DNA of 64,000 nucleotides from Megasphaera coli (GCF_900095855.1 NZ_FMIY01000002.1:301322-365321), one strand, 5' to 3'; positions 18,333 through 26,803 are shown, numbered from the stretch's first letter. Notes: generated by a model not told the origin, from the letters alone. Numbers and translations are program-made.

Positions 18333-19820
18333 GTGCCGGCGACGGAACGGTATATCGATAATTTTCTGAACGAACGGCTGCCGCAGCTGCGCATTGCCGT
18401 TATCGGCGATGTCATGGTCGATCGGTATATATACGGCAAGGTGGAACGCATTTCTCCGGAGGCGCCCGTACCGATTAATAAAGTGGACACCGTGAAGTCC
18501 GTACTGGGCGGTGCCGCCAATGTGGCGGCCAATTTGGCGCACCTCGATTGCCGTGTTTTTTTGGCGGGCCTTGTAGGGGAAGACGACAACGGAGAGCTCT
18601 TTAAAGACCTTCTCCGGGATGCGGCCATTACCGGTGACGGACTCATCAGCCGTCCCGGACATGCGACGACGACGAAACTGCGCGTCCTCGGCGCGCGCCA
18701 ACAAATGGTACGTCTCGACTTTGAAGAGATTACGCCCTTTACGGAGGCGGAGCGGGCACGTTTGGCCGCCTGGCTGGACGGGAAAATTGTTGCCGGCCTG
18801 GACGGCATCGTCCTTTCCGATTACAACAAGGGCGTCTTTGCGGCCGAAGTGGCGGAACTCGTCATCAAGGCGGCCCGAAAGGCGTCCGTTCCCGTTCTCG
18901 TCGATCCGAAGGGAAACGATTGGTCCAAGTATAACGGTGCCGATTTTGTGACGCCTAATATGAAAGAATTGTCGCAGGGTGCGGGCTATGAAGTTCCCAA
19001 CGAGGGTGAAGCCGTCGTCAAGGCGGCCATGGCTCTGCATGAGACATACGATTTTGCAAACCTCATGGTTACGCGCTCCGAAATGGGCATTACTTTGGTC
19101 AGCAGAGACGGCAAGGTGTGGAACAATCCGGCGGCGGCGCAGGAAGTCTTTGACGTGTCCGGCGCGGGCGATACGGTAGCGGCGGCTTTTATAGCGGCTG
19201 TCGGCGGCAAGCTTTCCATCCGGGCGGCCCTCAACATGGCCAACGCCGCGGCGAGTATTGTCGTCGCCAAGGTGGGCACGTACCCCGTCCATCGAAGCGA
19301 GCTGCAGCGGCTTTGGTCGACATGGCAGCCGGCTCATAAAGGTCCCTATCAGCCTTTGACTGCAGCAGCTATGACCGAAAAGGTGCGTGCCTGGCAGGAG
19401 AAGGGCGAGACTGTCGTTTTTACGAACGGCTGCTTTGATATTCTGCACCGTGGACATGTTCTCTATTTACAGCAGGCTGCCGCGTTGGGACGCCGCCTCA
19501 TTATCGGCCTCAATTCCGATGCGTCCTGTCGGCGCCTGAAAGGGGAGACACGTCCCATTGTCGCGCAGGAAGACAGAGCTCTTCTGCTCAGCGCTTTGGC
19601 TTGCGTCGATGACGTGGTCATCTTTGACGAAGATACGCCTGAAGAGCTGCTCGAAAAACTCCGTCCGGATATTCTCGTCAAGGGCGGTGACTACAAGGCG
19701 GAAGACGTCATCGGCCGGGAGTTCGCGGAGCGTGTGGAAATCATTCGTTTTGAAGAAGGTTACTCGACGACGGGGCTTATAAATAAAATTGCCCATTTAA
19801 CAAAGGCGGGAAAATTATGA
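18333..19820 (+). CDS. hldE: Bifunctional heptose 7-phosphate kinase / heptose 1-phosphate adenylyltransferase
   Basis: A 495-residue two-domain enzyme of ADP-heptose synthesis. Residues 1-320 form a PfkB-type kinase (GDVMVDRYIYG near the start, GGAANVAANLAHL, and VSGAGDTVAAAF with the catalytic Asp). Residues 345-495 form a nucleotidyltransferase with FTNGCFDILHRGH. It phosphorylates D-glycero-D-manno-heptose 7-phosphate at C1 and later adds AMP. The GTG start overlaps the GAAGGAGG site almost directly, so the true start is uncertain; no ATG is available until residue 29. Confidence 0.93.
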   Translation: MPATERYIDNFLNERLPQLRIAVIGDVMVDRYIYGKVERISPEAPVPINKVDTVKSVLGGAANVAANLAHLDCRVFLAGLVGEDDNGELFKDLLRDAAITGDGLISRPGHATTTKLRVLGARQQMVRLDFEEITPFTEAERARLAAWLDGKIVAGLDGIVLSDYNKGVFAAEVAELVIKAARKASVPVLVDPKGNDWSKYNGADFVTPNMKELSQGAGYEVPNEGEAVVKAAMALHETYDFANLMVTRSEMGITLVSRDGKVWNNPAAAQEVFDVSGAGDTVAAAFIAAVGGKLSIRAALNMANAAASIVVAKVGTYPVHRSELQRLWSTWQPAHKGPYQPLTAAAMTEKVRAWQEKGETVVFTNGCFDILHRGHVLYLQQAAALGRRLIIGLNSDASCRRLKGETRPIVAQEDRALLLSALACVDDVVIFDEDTPEELLEKLRPDILVKGGDYKAEDVIGREFAERVEIIRFEEGYSTTGLINKIAHLTKAGKL

Positions 19821-20782
19821 AAATTGTAACAGGCGGTGCCGGCTTTATCGGCAGTAATATTGTTAAAAAATTAAATGAACGCGGCATTGACGATATTATC
19901 GTCATTGATGATTTGACGGACGGCCGCAAATGCCGCAACCTGCAGGGCCTCGATTTTTTCGATTACATCGACTACGAAGATTTTGCCGGCGAAATGGCGG
20001 ACGGTTCCTTTGATTACGGGACCATTGACGTGATCTTCCACGAAGGCGCCTGCTCCGACACGATGAATTACGACGGCCGTTATATGATGAAAAACAATTA
20101 TGAAGGAAGCAAGAATATCCTTCATTATTGTATGGAACGAAAGATTCCTTTCTTATACGCTTCGTCCGCTTCGACCTACGGCAGCGGCAAAAACGGGTTC
20201 CGTGAAGAACCTGCATGCGAAGAAGCGCTCAATCCTTATGCGTACTCAAAGCTCCAATTCGACCGCTATGTACGCCGCATGCTCCCTTTTTCGCAGGGAC
20301 AGGTGGCGGGTTTTCGTTATTTCAATGTCTTCGGCCCGCAGGAAAATCACAAGGACCGCATGGCATCCCTCATTTTCCAAAAATACCGTGAACTGCGGGA
20401 AAAGGGAAAGATCACTCTCTTCGAGGGCACGGCGGGATATGAAAACGGCGGGCAGATCCGCGACTTCATTTACGTCAACGACGTGGTGAACGTGCTCTTC
20501 TACTTCTGGGAACATCCCGAATTGTCGGGGATTTACAACTGCGGTACCGGCAAGGGCCACACGTTTAATGAATTTGTAAGCGGCATTATCGGTTACTGCG
20601 GCAAGGGGAGCGTCGAGTACGTGCCCTTCCCGGAAATCCTTAAAGGCAAGTATCAGAGTTATACGACGGCGGACACGACGAAACTCATGGCTGCAGGCTA
20701 CGATAAAGGGTTTACGCCTCTTGAAGAAGCCGTTAAGGAATACTGCGGAATTCTTGCAAAAAACGGCGGGTATTACGCCTGA
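19817..20782 (+). CDS. hldD: ADP-L-glycero-D-manno-heptose 6-epimerase
   Basis: A 321-residue extended short-chain dehydrogenase that inverts C6 of ADP-heptose, the last step before transfer to lipid A-core. The nucleotide-binding GGAGFIGSN motif is at residues 6-14 and the catalytic YAYSK motif lies in the NPYAYSKLQFD segment. The start overlaps the hldE stop by four bases (ATGA), so translational coupling is likely. Confidence 0.95.
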   Translation: MKIVTGGAGFIGSNIVKKLNERGIDDIIVIDDLTDGRKCRNLQGLDFFDYIDYEDFAGEMADGSFDYGTIDVIFHEGACSDTMNYDGRYMMKNNYEGSKNILHYCMERKIPFLYASSASTYGSGKNGFREEPACEEALNPYAYSKLQFDRYVRRMLPFSQGQVAGFRYFNVFGPQENHKDRMASLIFQKYRELREKGKITLFEGTAGYENGGQIRDFIYVNDVVNVLFYFWEHPELSGIYNCGTGKGHTFNEFVSGIIGYCGKGSVEYVPFPEILKGKYQSYTTADTTKLMAAGYDKGFTPLEEAVKEYCGILAKNGGYYA

Positions 20783-21300
20783 TGAAGGCCGTCTTTTTCG
20801 ACCGTGACGGCGTGCTTAACGAAGACAGGGGCTATGTGTTCGAACGGGAAGAGTTTGTCTGGACGGACGGTGCCAAAGAGGCTCTTGCCGACCTGACGCA
20901 GGCGGGATACGCCCTTTTTGTCGTCACCAACCAGAGCGGTGTCGCCCGCGGCTATTATACGGAAGCGGACGTGCGCAGTCTGCACGCCTGGATGACGGCC
21001 GAAGCGCGACGCGCCGGCGGCGACATAAAGGCCGTCTATTACTGTCCCTACTTGGAAGGGGCGCCCGTAGCGGCCTATGACAGGAAGAGCTCGTGGCGCA
21101 AGCCCGGGCCGGGAATGATCTTGCAGGCCATGGCCGATTATGACATTGATAAACGGGAATCTTTTTTAATCGGCGACAGTCCGCGCGATATGGAAGCCGC
21201 CGAACGGGCCGGCATAGACGGTTATTTATTTACAGGCGGTTCGCTGCAGGTTTTTGTCAACCGTATTATAGAGGAGAGAAGGCGGCGTGGAGGCTTATAA
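20782..21300 (+). CDS. gmhB: D,D-heptose 1,7-bisphosphate 7-phosphatase (GmhB-like)
   Basis: A 172-residue HAD phosphatase of the HisB-N/GmhB type, with FFDRDGVLNED at residues 5-15 and the motif IV segment IGDSPRDMEAAE. In the heptose pathway it removes the C7 phosphate between the two HldE reactions. The zinc-binding loop of typical GmhB (several Cys and one His before RKPGPGM) is degenerate: only YYCPYLEG remains and the other ligands are gone. It overlaps hldD by one base. Context makes GmhB the best call. Confidence 0.85.
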   Translation: MKAVFFDRDGVLNEDRGYVFEREEFVWTDGAKEALADLTQAGYALFVVTNQSGVARGYYTEADVRSLHAWMTAEARRAGGDIKAVYYCPYLEGAPVAAYDRKSSWRKPGPGMILQAMADYDIDKRESFLIGDSPRDMEAAERAGIDGYLFTGGSLQVFVNRIIEERRRRGGL

Positions 21301-22321
21301 AAGTATACTGATCATCAAGATGAGCTCTCTCGGCGACGTGCTCCATGCTTTGCCGACGCTCTGCGCGCTGCGGCAAAACCTGCCTTACGCCCGTATTGTC
21401 TGGGCGGTGCATGAAAAGTTTGCCGCCCTCTTGCCGGGCAAGCCTTATATTGATGAAGTCGTGTATATCGATAAAAAGCGTTTGAAAAGTCCGACGTATA
21501 TTTGTGAACTGCGCCGACGCTTTAAGCCCTATCATTTCGACTTGTCCGTCGACTTGCAGGGACTGGCCAAGAGTGCGATCGTCGCCTTTGCAGGCGGCGC
21601 AAAGCGCAAGGTGGGCTATTGGGAAATGCGGGAAGGCAGCTTTCTCGTCAGCAAGGGCCTTGCGGGAGCGCATAAAAAAGACCATGTCATCGAACGTTAT
21701 CTTGATGTCGTGCGCTGCTTGGGCGGCAAGGCGGAGGCGCTTGAATTTCCCCTGGCATCTGTTGAAGACGAACGGCTGCGTATGAGCAAGCGCTTGAAAG
21801 AAAAGACGGGCGGCAAACCGTATGTGGCCGTTGTACCCGGTACGCGCGGTGCCGTCAAGGAATGGCCTCTTGCATATTGGCGGGACTTGGTGTGCCGCAT
21901 TACGAACACGGGCGTGTACGCGGTCATTCTGGGCAGCACCGATGATGTACCCAAGGGTGCGGCTATTGCGTCGCTTCCGTCGCCGGACAGGGTTGTCGAT
22001 CTTACGGGGCAGACGACGCTGAAAGAGCTGACGGCGGTCATTGCCGATGCGAGTCTTTTCATCAGTGTCGATACGGGGCCGCTGCATTTGGCCAATGCCC
22101 TGAAAAAAGAGCTTATCGCCCTCTATGGCCCGTCCAGCCCGGACAGGACCGGTCCGTACGGCGGTAAAGACGCTTCTTATATTCATATTCTCATTTCGCC
22201 CGCATCGAAGGCGACCGTCGACACGCCTCTTCTCGACGATCCGGACTGTATGGCCCGATTGACGGTAGACTCGGTGTGGAACGTATATACGTCTCTTATG
22301 GAGAAGAAAGACCGTGATTAA
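21287..22321 (+). CDS. waaC: LPS heptosyltransferase I-like, glycosyltransferase family 9
   Basis: A 344-residue GT9 enzyme. The N-terminus ILIIKMSSLGDVLHALP closely follows the WaaC pattern (KTSSxGDVxHTLP), and the donor-binding region has SVDTGPLHLANAL and YGPSSPDRTGPYG. WaaC moves heptose from ADP-heptose to Kdo of the inner core at the cytoplasmic face of the inner membrane. It starts with GTG inside the end of gmhB (14-base overlap) behind GAGGAGAG. Confidence 0.82.
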   Translation: MEAYKSILIIKMSSLGDVLHALPTLCALRQNLPYARIVWAVHEKFAALLPGKPYIDEVVYIDKKRLKSPTYICELRRRFKPYHFDLSVDLQGLAKSAIVAFAGGAKRKVGYWEMREGSFLVSKGLAGAHKKDHVIERYLDVVRCLGGKAEALEFPLASVEDERLRMSKRLKEKTGGKPYVAVVPGTRGAVKEWPLAYWRDLVCRITNTGVYAVILGSTDDVPKGAAIASLPSPDRVVDLTGQTTLKELTAVIADASLFISVDTGPLHLANALKKELIALYGPSSPDRTGPYGGKDASYIHILISPASKATVDTPLLDDPDCMARLTVDSVWNVYTSLMEKKDRD

Positions 22322-23354
22322 CTTACGAAATAAACGGATTATGGTCACTTTTTTGATGCACTTGGGCGACCTTATTTTGATTACTCCTTTTTTGCAGGTC
22401 CTGCGGCGCTATGCATACGGCTCGGAGATTACGCTGGCCGTCGATAAAAAGGTTGCCGATGCGGTACGCTATAATCCGAACATAGACAGACTCATAGAAA
22501 TTGACAAAAAGGGGACCGACAATTCCGTCGGCGCTCTTTGGCGTATCGGCAGAAGCTTGCATAAAGAGGGCTGTGATGTCCTCATCAATCTCCATCCTAA
22601 CGAACGGACGTCCTTTTTGGCAACCGTCGTCGGTGCCCGCGAATTTGTGGGTATGAGCCATTTCCTGTTTCGGCCCTTTATGGACAAGTACGTTCGTCTG
22701 GACCGGGCACACCTTCATGCGGCGGACATGTATATGGACGTGTTGAAGCGCCTCGGCCTCGAGGATTTGCGCAACGAGGGGCTGCAGTTTTTCACTTCGC
22801 CCGAATGGGACAAAAAGGCGGCATCCTTCTATACGGCTGCAGGCGTGTCGGAAGAGGATAAGCTCATCGGCTTCAATATCGGCAGTGCCGTGCCGCAAAA
22901 GCGGTGGCCGCCCAAGCGGTTTGCCGCTGTTGCCGATTATTTCGCCCTGCAGGGATATAAGTGCGTCTTCTTCGGCGGCCCTACGGATAAGGAGATGGTA
23001 TATGATGCCGTTTCTCTCATGGAGTCACAGGCCGTGGTGGCAACGGGAAAGTTTTCCGTCGGCGAACTGGCTGCCGCCGTCAGACGTTGCAGGCTTTTTA
23101 TTACGAACGACAGCGGCCCCATGCACGTCGCCGTCAGTCAGGACGTACCTCTTGTTGCCCTTTACGGGCCGAGCAATCCGAAATTTTACGGCCCTTATAC
23201 GAAAAAAGCAATCGTCCTCGAATCGACGGATGAATATGTGACGGGCAAGAGCATGAAAAAAATCATTCGCGAAGGCAGGTACAGGGGCATATCCGTCATT
23301 ACAACGCAACACGTTATTGAGGCCGCTGAAACAATGTTGTGTCAATATCGGTAA
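22314..23354 (+). CDS. Glycosyltransferase family 9 protein (heptosyltransferase II/III-like)
   Basis: A 346-residue second GT9 enzyme, with the MHLGDLILITPFLQVLR start typical of WaaF/WaaQ-type heptosyltransferases and the donor-site segment TNDSGPMHVAVS followed by YGPSNPKFYGP. It probably extends the inner core after the WaaC-like enzyme. The GTG start overlaps the previous gene by eight bases. Whether it adds heptose II, heptose III or another sugar cannot be told. Confidence 0.8.
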   Translation: MINLRNKRIMVTFLMHLGDLILITPFLQVLRRYAYGSEITLAVDKKVADAVRYNPNIDRLIEIDKKGTDNSVGALWRIGRSLHKEGCDVLINLHPNERTSFLATVVGAREFVGMSHFLFRPFMDKYVRLDRAHLHAADMYMDVLKRLGLEDLRNEGLQFFTSPEWDKKAASFYTAAGVSEEDKLIGFNIGSAVPQKRWPPKRFAAVADYFALQGYKCVFFGGPTDKEMVYDAVSLMESQAVVATGKFSVGELAAAVRRCRLFITNDSGPMHVAVSQDVPLVALYGPSNPKFYGPYTKKAIVLESTDEYVTGKSMKKIIREGRYRGISVITTQHVIEAAETMLCQYR

Positions 23355-23383
23355 TTGAAGTTTTTGGAAGAATACCGTATAAT
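23355..23383 (+). promoter_or_regulatory. Promoter of the outer-membrane protein gene
   Basis: TTGAAG at 23355-23360 and a perfect TATAAT at 23378-23383 are spaced by 17 bases, starting right after the upstream stop codon. This is a strong consensus promoter, in keeping with an abundant surface protein. Confidence 0.8.
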
Positions 23384-23439
23384 AAAGGCGCCACCACTGT
23401 ATAGTATGGCAGAGGAATTTCTTTCGGAGGTGCAGAATT

Positions 23440-24030
23440 ATGAAGAAGATAATTACGGCAGCACTGATGGCTGCGCTTGTTTCGGCCGGTGCTATGGTGT
23501 ATGCGGCAGGAACACCTGTTCAGAATCGTCAGGAAGGCGACTTGAAGGTCGATCTCAACTACGGCTTCAATCAGAAGATGGGACATCATGACGCAAAGAG
23601 CCAATTTTCCGGCGGTGATATAACGTATGCGCTCAACGACAAAGTAGATATTCAATATGACAACAACAACACAAAAATCGACGGCGGCAGCGCTAAAGTA
23701 AATGAGCATGCCGTGAGAGCCATTTATCATATTAACCCGTATATCTCCGCTTTCGGCGGCGCAACTCGCGTCGATGTGAAGAACGGTTACCGGGATCATT
23801 ACTATGGCGGCCAGGTCGGCTTGGAAGGACAGGTTCCCATTGCCAATAAAGTGACGGGCTTCGGCTCCGTCGGTATCGGCGATGACGTCAACACCTATGA
23901 AATCGGCGTGGGCTACAACTTCACCGATAACCTTGATGCGCATATCAAATACCGCCGCGACGATGTGGACGTCAACAATTATGACGATGATGTCAAAGGC
24001 TGGCAGGTCGGCGTAGGGTACAAATTCTAA
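23440..24030 (+). CDS. Small outer-membrane beta-barrel protein (YfaZ/OmpX-like)
   Basis: A 196-residue secreted protein with a classic signal peptide (two lysines, hydrophobic core, cut expected after VYAA at about residue 23). The mature part alternates polar and hydrophobic residues in about eight strands separated by short turns and charged loops (DRKYRDH-like and DDVDVNN stretches), and it ends in GVGYKF with a terminal Phe, the recognition signal for outer-membrane barrel assembly. Size suggests an eight-stranded barrel. Function is unknown. It has its own strong promoter and terminator. Confidence 0.8.
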   Translation: MKKIITAALMAALVSAGAMVYAAGTPVQNRQEGDLKVDLNYGFNQKMGHHDAKSQFSGGDITYALNDKVDIQYDNNNTKIDGGSAKVNEHAVRAIYHINPYISAFGGATRVDVKNGYRDHYYGGQVGLEGQVPIANKVTGFGSVGIGDDVNTYEIGVGYNFTDNLDAHIKYRRDDVDVNNYDDDVKGWQVGVGYKF

Positions 24031-24056
24031 GACGGAGCAAAAGAACGGCAGGACGG

Positions 24057-24083
24057 AAAAGAGAGCTGTGAGGCTCTCTTTTT
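24057..24083 (+). terminator. Terminator after the outer-membrane protein gene
   Basis: GAGAGC and GCTCTC pair around TGTGAG and are followed by five T residues. Confidence 0.82.
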
Positions 24084-24145
24084 GTATAGCGGGAAACATC
24101 GGGGCGTAAGTTTTGAATCGGTATTGTTTCGACAGAAAAGAGCCG

Positions 24146-24174
24146 TTATTTTTAATAAAACAATGTGATATAAT
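24146..24174 (+). promoter_or_regulatory. Promoter of the 24.2-kb structured RNA
   Basis: A perfect TATAAT at 24169-24174 is preceded at 17 bases by TTATTT (24146-24151). The predicted first base falls at about 24181, exactly where the closing helix of the RNA begins. Confidence 0.7.
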
Positions 24175-24180
24175 AAATAA

Positions 24181-24411
24181 ACACGTGCTGTGGTTGAAAG
24201 TCGATGCCAGTCGCAGGCGAAGCGATCCACGTAAGGAACCTGATACGGTTCCGATCATAGTGCGGCCTAGAGGTAAGACCTGCCGCGAAAAGCGAGAGAA
24301 GCAGTAGTGGGGGACAATTGTCTATGAGCGAACCTTCCGGCAGGCGGGTGTGGGGGTAAAAACCAGGTCAGACGTGTAATCAGAAAAGAACTGCTTCGGC
24401 AGTTCTTTTTT
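24181..24411 (+). ncRNA. Structured non-coding RNA of unassigned class (about 200 nt plus terminator)
   Basis: No convincing gene exists at 24084-24490, but the sequence is highly structured. ACACGT at 24181 pairs with ACGTGT at 24372; the helix continues inward with CTG/CAG and TGGTT/AACCA. Inside are the hairpins GGAACC/GGTTCC (24235-24252) and GCGGC/GCCGC enclosing AGGT/ACCT (about 24262-24286), then a long, probably single-stranded or pseudoknotted G-rich part. A terminator with a TTCG tetraloop (24387-24411) follows, and a TATAAT box sits seven bases upstream. It lacks the RNase P, tmRNA, SRP and common riboswitch signatures I know. The raiA motif or a divergent 6S RNA are possible; the class is unresolved. 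Confidence 0.8.
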
Positions 24412-24441
24412 GCGCAACCGCGACAGTAAGCCGTTTTTTGT

Positions 24442-24470
24442 TTGACGAACAGTTGCCGGTATAGTAAAAT
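24442..24470 (+). promoter_or_regulatory. Promoter of the hotdog-protein genes
   Basis: TTGACG at 24442-24447 and TAAAAT at 24465-24470 with a 17-base spacer, downstream of the RNA gene's terminator. This shows the RNA is not simply a leader of the next gene. Confidence 0.7.
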
Positions 24471-24517
24471 AGTAACGTCTTTATAATAAATTGCCGGGAA
24501 GGCGCAAGAGGTTTCAT

Positions 24518-24940
24518 ATGGTCGAAGAAATATGCGGAGCGGAAGCGGATTTGCAGCAAAGTCCCTTGGACAGGTATATCGGATTTGCCGTTCACGAAGC
24601 TGACGAAAAAAAGGTGCGGCTGCGCTTTTTTAATGAAAGCCACGGTTGGGACAATCCGAACGGAACCACGTGCGGCGGTATTTTTTATACCATGGCCGCA
24701 TCGGCTATGAAAAAAGCCTGCCTCATGAAGGGGAAACGGGTACACTTGTCGGATATGGCGGTTAACCACCTTCGCCCGGGCTTTGCCGACATGTGCATTA
24801 CGGTGGAGGCCGAGGTAATTCACGACGGACGCACAACCATGCTCGCGCTCTGCGACTTTTACGACGATAAGGGAAAATATCTGGCTCACGGCAAGGGCAC
24901 TTTTCTCGTAAAGCCGACAGGTGAAGGAGAGGCGGACTGA
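24518..24940 (+). CDS. Hotdog-fold acyl-CoA thioesterase-like protein
   Basis: A 140-residue protein of the PaaI/4HBT hotdog family. The NPNGTTCGGIFYTMAASAM segment (about residues 46-64) is the typical turn into the central hotdog helix, where NxxGTxxGG carries the active-site residues, and the later VNHLRPG stretch is the usual dimer strand. Such enzymes hydrolyse acyl-CoA thioesters; the substrate is not known. The ATG at 24518 is chosen because AGAGG lies seven bases upstream. It overlaps the next gene by one base. Confidence 0.75.
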   Translation: MVEEICGAEADLQQSPLDRYIGFAVHEADEKKVRLRFFNESHGWDNPNGTTCGGIFYTMAASAMKKACLMKGKRVHLSDMAVNHLRPGFADMCITVEAEVIHDGRTTMLALCDFYDDKGKYLAHGKGTFLVKPTGEGEAD

Positions 24941-25380
24941 TGGAACGGAAGCAGTTGACGCCGCCCGAAAAAGCCGCTCTTCTAAAGGCATGCAGGGAAA
25001 TATACGAAATGACGCCCTATTTTCGGCACATCCCCTACGAAATCACAGATGCGGACGCCGGCCGGATAAGTGCGGCGTTTCGTATGGAACCGTACTTTTG
25101 TGACGGTGACGGCATCGTATCACCCGGTATTTTAACCGCCTTTTGTGATACCCTGATGGGATATTCCTGCCGCACCTTGGGTTACGGTGTTACGACATTG
25201 GAAATTAATATGAATTATGTGCGCCCCGCTCGGGCGGGAGAACGGCTGCGCGGCACGGGAAGCGCCGTTCGTGCAGGTAATGAGACCGTAGTGACGGAGG
25301 CCGTCATTACCGGTGAAGACGGAGAGGTTGTCGTCAAAGGACGGGCATCCTTCTATGTTTTACGAAAACCGAATGAATAA
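24940..25380 (+). CDS. Second hotdog-fold protein (PaaI-like)
   Basis: A 146-residue hotdog-domain protein directly coupled to the previous one by a one-base overlap. The central part GIVSPGILTAFCDTLMGYS and the NMNYVRPARAGE strand match PaaI-type thioesterases, but the family's catalytic HGG is replaced by SPG, so it may bind rather than hydrolyse acyl-CoA. The adjacent acyl-CoA dehydrogenase suggests a role in acyl-CoA metabolism. Confidence 0.7.
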   Translation: MERKQLTPPEKAALLKACREIYEMTPYFRHIPYEITDADAGRISAAFRMEPYFCDGDGIVSPGILTAFCDTLMGYSCRTLGYGVTTLEINMNYVRPARAGERLRGTGSAVRAGNETVVTEAVITGEDGEVVVKGRASFYVLRKPNE

Positions 25381-25412
25381 GAGTCTTTAGAAACGGAAGG
25401 TTGGGCAGCGAC

Positions 25413-26552
25413 ATGGATTTTGCGTATAACGAGGAACAACGAGAGATTATCAGAGTCGTACGGGATTTGGTGGAAAAGGAGATCAAGCCCTACGCCTTGG
25501 AAATGGATGAAACGGAGACGCTTCGCGAAGGTCTTTTGGACAAGTTGGCCGCTCAGGGGCTGCTCGGTGTTGCTATTCCCGAAGAATTCGGCGGTGCCGG
25601 CCTAGACGCCGTGACCATTGCCGCTTTATATGAAGAGCTGGGCAAGGGGTGTGCCGGCGTGGCGACGACGGTTGCGGCTAATGCGCTTGCGTCGTACCCT
25701 GTTATTATTGCCGGCAACGACGACCAGAAAAAACGCTACTTTGATATTATAAATAAAGATAACCTGGCCGCCTTCGCCCTGACCGAACCGGGCACGGGTT
25801 CCGACGCGGGCTCCGTTTCCACACAGGCTCGCAAGACCGATGACGGCAAGGGCTATATCTTAAACGGCACGAAGTGCTTTATTACGAACGGCGCGTTGGC
25901 GGAAGTGTTCGTCGTCTTTGCGAACACGCGCAAGGGCGGCGGCGTACGCGGCCTGACGGCTTTTATCGTGCGCAAGGGTACGCCGGGCTTTACGGTCGGC
26001 AAGGCGGAAAATAAGATGGGCATTCGCGCGTCCAATACGACGGAACTCATCTTTCAGGACTGCTACGTGCCTATGGAAAACCGCCTCGGCCGGGAAGGCC
26101 AGGGCTTCCGCATCGCCATGAACACGCTCGACGCGGCTCGTCCTTTCGTCGGCTCCGTATCCGTCGGCATTGCCGAAGCGGCCTTTCGCGCCTGCACGGA
26201 ATATGCGAAGGTACGCGTCCAGTTCGACAAGCCCATCGCTTCCTTCCAAATGGTACAGGCCATGATTGCCGATATGGCCATGAAGATTGAAGGAGCGCGC
26301 CTTCTCGTACAGCGTGCGTGCTGGATGAAGGATCAGGGCATGGAATTCAGCCGTGAAGCGGCCATTGCCAAGTGCAACGCATCCGACGTGGCCATGCAGG
26401 TCACGACCGACGCCGTGCAGGTTATGGGCGGTTACGGCTACATTAAAGAGTACCCCGTAGAAAAATACATGCGTGATGCGAAAATCATGCAGATTTACGA
26501 AGGCACGAACCAAATTCAGCGCCTCGTTATTGCCAATAAGACGCTCTATTGA
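25413..26552 (+). CDS. Acyl-CoA dehydrogenase (short-chain type)
   Basis: A 379-residue FAD enzyme of the acyl-CoA dehydrogenase family. FAD-binding signatures are ALTEPGTGSDAGS and FITNGA in the middle domain, and the C-terminal helices carry QIYEGTNQIQRL with the catalytic Glu of short-chain dehydrogenases. It would oxidise an acyl-CoA to the enoyl-CoA, or run in reverse with an electron-transfer flavoprotein in butyrate-forming anaerobes. The ATG at 25413 lies behind GGAAGG. The promoter of the next operon starts inside its last codons. Confidence 0.9.
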   Translation: MDFAYNEEQREIIRVVRDLVEKEIKPYALEMDETETLREGLLDKLAAQGLLGVAIPEEFGGAGLDAVTIAALYEELGKGCAGVATTVAANALASYPVIIAGNDDQKKRYFDIINKDNLAAFALTEPGTGSDAGSVSTQARKTDDGKGYILNGTKCFITNGALAEVFVVFANTRKGGGVRGLTAFIVRKGTPGFTVGKAENKMGIRASNTTELIFQDCYVPMENRLGREGQGFRIAMNTLDAARPFVGSVSVGIAEAAFRACTEYAKVRVQFDKPIASFQMVQAMIADMAMKIEGARLLVQRACWMKDQGMEFSREAAIAKCNASDVAMQVTTDAVQVMGGYGYIKEYPVEKYMRDAKIMQIYEGTNQIQRLVIANKTLY

Positions 26553-26558
26553 TATAAT
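26530..26558 (+). promoter_or_regulatory. Promoter of the pheST T-box leader
   Basis: TTGCCA at 26530-26535 and TATAAT at 26553-26558 with a 17-base spacer. The -35 box and spacer lie inside the 3' end of the acyl-CoA dehydrogenase gene. Confidence 0.75.
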
Positions 26559-26565
26559 AAACGAT

Positions 26566-26795
26566 CATAAAGCAGCAATGAGAAAGACAGCATATGACGA
26601 CATGTCGTGTACAGGAAAGGGCAGCGCCGATTGAGAATGTCCCGCGACAGGTCATGTGATTCCCTTTCGAGCTCCGCGCTGAACTTACAGTAGGTGCGGC
26701 GGGTCTTCCCGTTACAGGAGATACGAGAATGAATTAGGGTGGTACCGCGAGACCTTCGCCCCTTTTGGGGGTGGAGGTTTTCCGTTTTTAAGGAG
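26566..26795 (+). promoter_or_regulatory. T-box riboswitch (tRNA-Phe) with terminator, upstream of pheST
   Basis: The T-box sequence AGGGTGGTACCGCGA is at 26736-26750. Stem I is closed by GAAAG/CTTTC (3' arm at about 26663-26668) and CATATGAC/GTCATGTG. The loop between these helices carries ATTCC on its 3' side, so TTC (26660-26662), a phenylalanine codon, is the specifier. The terminator hairpin at 26752-26789 ends in T-rich sequence. Uncharged tRNA-Phe should pair with both the specifier and the T-box and turn on pheS and pheT. Confidence 0.92.
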
Positions 26796-26803
26796 GAAAA
26801 TTC

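Noticed and set aside
24113-24307. Possible 64-codon protein over the RNA gene
   Set aside because: No ribosome site, it starts upstream of the promoter, and the composition is that of structured RNA (Arg-rich translation).
24181-24411. SRP RNA, RNase P RNA, tmRNA or cobalamin riboswitch
   Set aside because: The GGAAG-tetraloop domain, the GAGGAAAGTCC core, the tRNA-like ends and the B12-box were each looked for and not found.
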